The notes below the pieces were generated by a model, which was not told the DNA's origin, searched no databases, and saw only the letters and a list, made by a program, of their open reading frames with translations. Shown one piece after another: positions 6,176 to 9,130 of a DNA stretch of 9,130 nt. Origin of the DNA: an uncultured Solirubrobacteraceae bacterium (GTDB taxonomy: Bacteria; Actinomycetota; Thermoleophilia; Solirubrobacterales; Solirubrobacteraceae); assembly GCA_955652215.1 (NCBI GenBank), contig CATPAX010000099.1, positions 1 through 9,130 of the forward strand. Reading direction: 5' to 3'. A program made the translations under genes and the position numbers. Each line of letters starts with the position of its first letter. The stretch's first letter is position 1.

Positions 6176-6180
6176 GGAGG
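6176..6180 (+). promoter_or_regulatory. Shine-Dalgarno sequence of the FUSC gene
   Basis: GGAGG, inside GGGGAGG at 6174-6180, lies 13 nt before the GTG at 6194. The spacing is long but usable. The match favours 6194 over the earlier in-frame GTG at 6140, which has no such signal. Confidence 0.5.
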
Positions 6181-6193
6181 ACAATCAGCGCGA

Positions 6194-8407
6194 GTGTCAA
6201 CCGAACCGAAGCCGCGGCCCGCTTGGATCAGGGCGATCAGGCGCCACCTCGATGCGCACGATCCCGAGCGCGAGTCACTGAAGAGCGCCGCCCGCGCGGC
6301 GATCGTGATGCCGGCTGTGTTCGCGTTCACCGACAACGTCATCGGCCAGCCGCAAACGACCTTCCTGTCCGCTTTCGGCTCGTTCTCGATACTCGTCCTC
6401 GCGAGCTTCGAAGGCCCCCCGCGCCGCCGATTGCGCGCCTATCTGACGCTCGCTGGTGTCGGCGCCGTGCTGATCTCGATTGGCACTCTGTGCTCTCGAA
6501 CACCATGGGCAGCCGCTGCCGTCACCGCGTTCCTGGGGTTCACGATCCTGTTCGCGGGCCTGATCAACCGCTACTTCGCAGCTGGTGCTTTCGCCGCGTT
6601 GCTCAGTTTCATCCTCGCGGTCAACATTCCAGCGCCGCCCTCGGCGATCCCGGCGCGGCTCGAAGGATGGGGCCTGGCCTGCGCGGTGGCGATTGCCGCA
6701 GTGATGCTGCTGTGGCCACCCCGGCGTCGACCGGCGATTGCACCCGCAGCAGCCCGGGCATGCGACGCGATCGCGGACCTGCTCCAGTCTGAGTTGGACG
6801 GTGTGCCCCTGGCGAGCGGCATGACAGAAATGCGAGACGCCGTCACCACGCTTCGCCAGCGATTCGTCGCGACGCCTTACCGCCCGACAGGAGCGACCGG
6901 CGCTACGAAGGCGCTCGCGTTCCTTGTCGACGAGCTCGACTGGCTGCGATCGATCGTCGCCGAACAGGCCAGCGGGCGGCTTGAGATCTGCCGCGAGGAG
7001 AATCGGGAAACGGTGTCTGCCGCCGTCGCCGTGCTGCGCGGGTGCGCGGCAAGGCTGGGCGGAATCGACGAACGGCTCGACCTCGATCGCCTGGTACAGG
7101 CGCGTGAAGCCGGCATCGAGGCGTTGGTACGCGATATACGAAATCTCCGTCGCGATCGCAGCGAGAACGCAATGTTGCCCGCGGTGCAACCCGCATTCAG
7201 GACGCGGGCGGTCTCATACGCCGCTTGGGAGGTCGGTGCCAACACTTTGTTGGCTACCGGGGCCGCGGGGCCGGAAGCCGACTGGGGTCCGCGCGGCCGC
7301 CCGTCGGCACCAAGGGAGGTGGCACGGCTCCTGGCCGAGCACGCACGCTTGGGCTCGGTTTGGTTCCGCAATAGCGTCAGAGGCGCTGCCGGCCTGACGA
7401 TTGCCGTCTACGTTGCCGAGAGGGCGTCTCTGCAGCATGCATTCTGGGTGGTCCTGGGGACACTTTCGGTTCTGCGCTCGAGCGCACTGGGTACCGGCTC
7501 GACGATTCTCCAGGCCGTCGCCGGAACCGCCCTCGGCATCGTCGTCGGGGGTGCCTTGGTTGCGGCGATCGGGACGAGTCACGGCCTGCTGTGGGCCGTG
7601 CTGCCGATCGCGGTCCTGCTCGCCGCCTATGCGCCGCGCGCGATCTCGTTCTCCGCCGGTCAGGCCGGCTTCACGGTCGTGCTGGTGATTCTGTTCAACA
7701 TCATCCAGCCGATTGGGTGGAAGGTGGGGCTGGTACGCATCGAGGACGTTGCGATCGGGTTCGCGATCAGCCTTCTGGTCGGTCTTCTGTTGTGGCCGCG
7801 CGGCGCGAGGTCGGCCCTGCGCCAGCGCGCGGCCGATGCATACGCCACCAGCGCCAACTACTTCGCGGCGGCAGCGACCGCTGGGGACGTGCTCACGCTG
7901 AAAGTCGCTGCCATCGCAGCCGCCCACCGGCTCGACGATGCCTACCGGCAGTTTCTCGCCGAGCCCGGGCAAGAGCAGTTCGATCTCGACAGCATCGCAA
8001 CCGTCGTGACCGGAGCGACACGGCTCAGGCTTGCGGGCCACTCGCTGACGACGATCGCCACTGAGACCGGGCGGTGGGACGGCAGGGGGATCCTAGATCG
8101 CGAGGTGACATCGGTCCGCGGGTGGTACCTCGGGCTTGCCGACGCCATCAGGCAGACAGGGCCCGTGCCGGCGCCGGAGGACGGAGGGGATGTCCGAAGG
8201 GGGGAGGTGCTACGCGGCCTCGACGAAGCCGTTGCGGAAGACTCGAGATACGGGATACGCCTGGCGGTCGGCGCCGCCTTGGCGATCGATCACGTGGGCA
8301 ACCTCCGCGGCCTTGAATCTCATCTGGCATACGCAGTCCGCGCGCTGTCTGACGAGCGTGCGGCACCCCTGGCGGGGCAGGCAGATCCGATCGCGGCAGC
8401 ACGATGA
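6194..8407 (+). CDS. FUSC-family membrane protein, putative aromatic-compound exporter
   Basis: The protein has 737 residues from the GTG at 6194 (755 if the GTG at 6140 is used). It has the two-block architecture of the fusaric acid resistance / aromatic acid exporter superfamily. A first cluster of about six membrane segments lies at about 33-174, for example AYLTLAGVGAVLISIGTL, and ends in LLWPPRRRP. A soluble helical region spans about 180-390. A second membrane block at about 397-534 carries the FUSC-like FWVVLGTLSVLRSS and the following TILQAVAGTALGIVVGG, and ends in LLLWPRG. A C-terminal cytoplasmic helical tail follows. It sits in the inner membrane. Relatives export aromatic carboxylates or are uncharacterised. 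The start MSTEPKPRPAW is supported by GGAGG upstream. It diverges from the SQR-like flavoprotein. Its stop overlaps a tiny ORF that leads into a decayed monooxygenase gene. Confidence 0.85.
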   Translation: MSTEPKPRPAWIRAIRRHLDAHDPERESLKSAARAAIVMPAVFAFTDNVIGQPQTTFLSAFGSFSILVLASFEGPPRRRLRAYLTLAGVGAVLISIGTLCSRTPWAAAAVTAFLGFTILFAGLINRYFAAGAFAALLSFILAVNIPAPPSAIPARLEGWGLACAVAIAAVMLLWPPRRRPAIAPAAARACDAIADLLQSELDGVPLASGMTEMRDAVTTLRQRFVATPYRPTGATGATKALAFLVDELDWLRSIVAEQASGRLEICREENRETVSAAVAVLRGCAARLGGIDERLDLDRLVQAREAGIEALVRDIRNLRRDRSENAMLPAVQPAFRTRAVSYAAWEVGANTLLATGAAGPEADWGPRGRPSAPREVARLLAEHARLGSVWFRNSVRGAAGLTIAVYVAERASLQHAFWVVLGTLSVLRSSALGTGSTILQAVAGTALGIVVGGALVAAIGTSHGLLWAVLPIAVLLAAYAPRAISFSAGQAGFTVVLVILFNIIQPIGWKVGLVRIEDVAIGFAISLLVGLLLWPRGARSALRQRAADAYATSANYFAAAATAGDVLTLKVAAIAAAHRLDDAYRQFLAEPGQEQFDLDSIATVVTGATRLRLAGHSLTTIATETGRWDGRGILDREVTSVRGWYLGLADAIRQTGPVPAPEDGGDVRRGEVLRGLDEAVAEDSRYGIRLAVGAALAIDHVGNLRGLESHLAYAVRALSDERAAPLAGQADPIAAAR

Positions 8408-8466
8408 CCGTGAGCGAGCCGCCGTTCGATCTCTTGCTACCAACCGGGTGTCAGGAGGCTGAGTGA
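8404..8466 (+). other. Tiny ORF (20 codons) bridging the FUSC gene and the LLM remnant
   Basis: ATG at 8404 overlaps the FUSC stop (ATGA). The frame encodes MTVSEPPFDLLLPTGCQEAE, and its TGA at 8464-8466 overlaps the ATG of the monooxygenase remnant (TGATG). It has no Shine-Dalgarno sequence of its own. It contains the AGGAGG that serves the next start. It could be a coupling leader, but chance is the simpler reading. Confidence 0.2.
8453..8458 (+). promoter_or_regulatory. Intact Shine-Dalgarno sequence of the LLM remnant
   Basis: AGGAGG lies 7 nt before the ATG at 8466. It is the best ribosome binding site in the window, preserved ahead of a gene that is interrupted after 21 codons. Confidence 0.65.
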
Positions 8467-8690
8467 TGTCCGACTATCGCAAGGAACTGCAGTTCGGCAT
8501 CTTCGTGACGCCGGAAGCTGCCCACGCCTGAGCGGTGCTGGAGCTGGCGAAGCTGGCGGACGTCGTGGGGCTCGATCTGGTGACGTTTCAGGACCATCCC
8601 TACCAGGCGCGTTTCCTGGACACTTGGACGCTTCTATCGGTGGTAGCGGCGCAGACTTCCGGAGTGCGCGTCGCGCCGAACGTCATCCCA
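8466..8690 (+). pseudogene. LLM-class flavin-dependent oxidoreductase (luciferase-like), 5' remnant
   Basis: From ATG 8466 the frame reads MSDYRKELQFGIFVTPEAAH, one more Ala, and then TGA at 8529-8531 (codon 22). It continues in the same frame with AVLELAKLADVVGLDLVT, FQDHPYQARFLDTWTLLSVV and AAQTSGVRVAPNV, ending near 8684. Both sides are typical of the N-terminal region of bacterial luciferase-like, FMN- or F420-dependent monooxygenases, which are normally around 300 residues. The stop is a single-codon lesion; a CGA-to-TGA change would explain it. After RVAPNV the family pattern (normally followed by a leucine/proline-rich strand) is lost, and the minus-strand ArsR remnant begins, so about three quarters of the gene is missing. 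The Shine-Dalgarno sequence is intact. It follows the FUSC gene by 58 bp and was probably once co-transcribed with it. Confidence 0.8.
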
Positions 8691-8702
8691 GATGCGCTGG
8701 AG

Positions 8703-8884
8703 GTAATAGGCCCACAGGCCTGGCGCTCCGAGCCGACGATCCCGGCTTCGCGGAGCACCTTCAGGTGATGAGAGACGGTCGGCTGCGAGAGGTCGAACAG
8801 AGGCACCAGCTCGCACACGCACACCTTCCCGGCGTGCTTTCTCAGCACGTCGACCTGATGGCGACTACGAAGCTTCGGCGACGT
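8703..8884 (-). pseudogene. ArsR-family winged-helix regulator, truncated and frameshifted remnant
   Basis: The minus strand encodes VDVLRKHAGKVCVCELVPLF, then DLSQPTVSHHLKVLREAGIV and GSER. This is an unmistakable ArsR/SmtB winged HTH with the CVCEL metal-site-like motif and the SQPTVSHHLKVLREAG recognition helix. Directly after GSER (around 8721-8724) the family continuation GLWAYY is found only in another frame (8720-8703), consistent with loss of one base. Beyond GLWAYY the ArsR C-terminus is absent and the DNA is the antisense of the LLM remnant. Upstream, only about a dozen poorly matching residues separate the EamA stop from VDVL, and the first in-frame start is a GTG at 8848-8846, inside the domain. 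The N-terminus is therefore probably damaged too. An 82-codon ORF from that GTG could still give a partial HTH. It was probably a regulator of the adjacent transporter gene or of the LLM gene. Confidence 0.78.
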
Positions 8885-8886
8885 AG
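8865..8886. repeat. Inverted repeat just after the EamA stop
   Basis: CTACG at 8865-8869 pairs with CGTAG at 8882-8886, and a perfect palindrome CGAAGCTTCG lies at 8868-8877. On the minus strand it follows the transporter stop at once. It may be a weak terminator or part of the decayed ArsR 5' region. Confidence 0.35.
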
Positions 8887-9130
8887 CTAGGGGCGTGATT
8901 CGCTTCGGCCGGCAGCTGCTCCCTCGGCACGCGGATGATTGACGATCGCGACCCCAAGGATCACGACGGCGACGCCGATCGTCGTGTCTAAGCCCGGGAG
9001 CGCGCCGCGCACGGCTTGGACCAGGACCGCGACCGCCGGCACGAGGAAGGTCCAGGCATACACGCGTGTGGAAGGCCAGCGGCTGAGCGCCGCGTTGAAG
9101 CCGAGGTACACCAGGACCTGACCGCCGACG
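8887..9130 (-). CDS. EamA/DMT-superfamily transporter, C-terminal part (runs off right edge)
   Basis: The frame enters at the right edge on the minus strand and gives 80 residues before TAG at 8889-8887. Visible segments are VYLGFNAALSRWPSTRVYAW, the hydrophobic TFLVPAVAVLVQAV, a short loop RGALPGLDT, and a last hydrophobic helix TIGVAVVILGVAIVNHP, followed by a polar tail GAAAGRSESRP. The loop-helix pattern, with a proline-containing TM9 (LVPAVAVL) and a final TM10 (IGVAVVILGVAIVN), is that of the second EamA domain of 10-TM drug/metabolite transporters, usually about 300 residues. The upstream end is not in the window. The substrate cannot be inferred. The ArsR remnant follows directly on the same strand. 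Confidence 0.8.
   Translation of the reverse strand, partial: VGGQVLVYLGFNAALSRWPSTRVYAWTFLVPAVAVLVQAVRGALPGLDTTIGVAVVILGVAIVNHPRAEGAAAGRSESRP

Noticed and set aside
6140..6193. GTG at 6140 as the FUSC start
   Set aside because: No Shine-Dalgarno sequence before it. GGGGAGG at 6174-6180 serves the GTG at 6194, where family-like sequence begins. It cannot be fully excluded.
6111..6200. Upstream 30-residue extension of the FAD oxidoreductase
   Set aside because: The FAD-binding fold begins right after the Met at 6110-6108, and a -10 box lies within the proposed extension.
6275..7189. 304-codon minus-strand open frame inside the FUSC gene
   Set aside because: Polar, His/Arg/Gln-rich shadow of a coding strand with membrane segments; no family features.
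7214..8041. 275-codon minus-strand open frame inside the FUSC gene
   Set aside because: Shadow of the second FUSC membrane block; composition typical of antisense GC-rich frames.
8529..8531. TGA as a selenocysteine codon
   Set aside because: The position is not a conserved Cys in this family, no SECIS-like element was evident, and the gene is truncated further on.

Overview
The window reads as a chromosomal stretch of a high-GC actinobacterium. The reasons are strong G/C at third codon positions, actinobacterial TANNNT -10 boxes placed so that some mRNAs would start at or near the start codon, an NhaA antiporter fused to a thioredoxin-like domain, and remnants of a luciferase-like monooxygenase gene and an ArsR gene. 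The ArsR and monooxygenase remnants recall Thermoleophilia/Solirubrobacterales, but that placement is an impression from protein style, not a measurement. No rRNA, tRNA, CRISPR array, transposase or phage gene was seen.

Left part (1-3333). The 5' end of an MMPL-family RND transporter gene runs off the left edge on the minus strand. Divergent from it, across 170 bp, starts a 639-residue NhaA Na+/H+ antiporter with a C-terminal DsbA/thioredoxin-like domain. An NAD(P)H:quinone-oxidoreductase-like medium-chain dehydrogenase follows 51 bp downstream, probably in the same operon.

Middle part (3324-6110). A glutathione S-transferase-like gene on the minus strand converges on the quinone oxidoreductase gene, and the two overlap by 10 bp. 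Its start lies 72 bp from a divergent short AraC-type regulator. The regulator is followed after 38 bp by a VOC (glyoxalase-fold) gene, a recurrent AraC-VOC pairing. The VOC gene converges on a minus-strand SQR-like FAD/NAD(P) oxidoreductase. A strong hairpin without a U tract lies between them and contains the oxidoreductase stop codon in its loop.

Right part (6111-9130). An 83-bp divergent region separates the FAD oxidoreductase gene from a large FUSC-family membrane protein, a putative aromatic-compound exporter. Downstream is a decayed zone. An LLM-class flavin monooxygenase gene with an intact Shine-Dalgarno sequence has an in-frame TGA at codon 22 and is cut off after about 73 codons. 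It runs tail-to-tail into a frameshifted, truncated ArsR gene on the minus strand. The 3' end of an EamA/DMT-type transporter gene (minus strand) fills the right edge.

Together the intact genes look like an ion-homeostasis plus electrophile/xenobiotic-handling neighbourhood: MMPL and FUSC export, quinone reductase, GST, VOC protein and an SQR-like flavoprotein. This shared theme is inference. No single new system is proven by the sequence. The best leads are the LLM/ArsR deletion scar, the operator-like inverted repeats at the GST and FAD-oxidoreductase starts, and the redox-domain antiporter.
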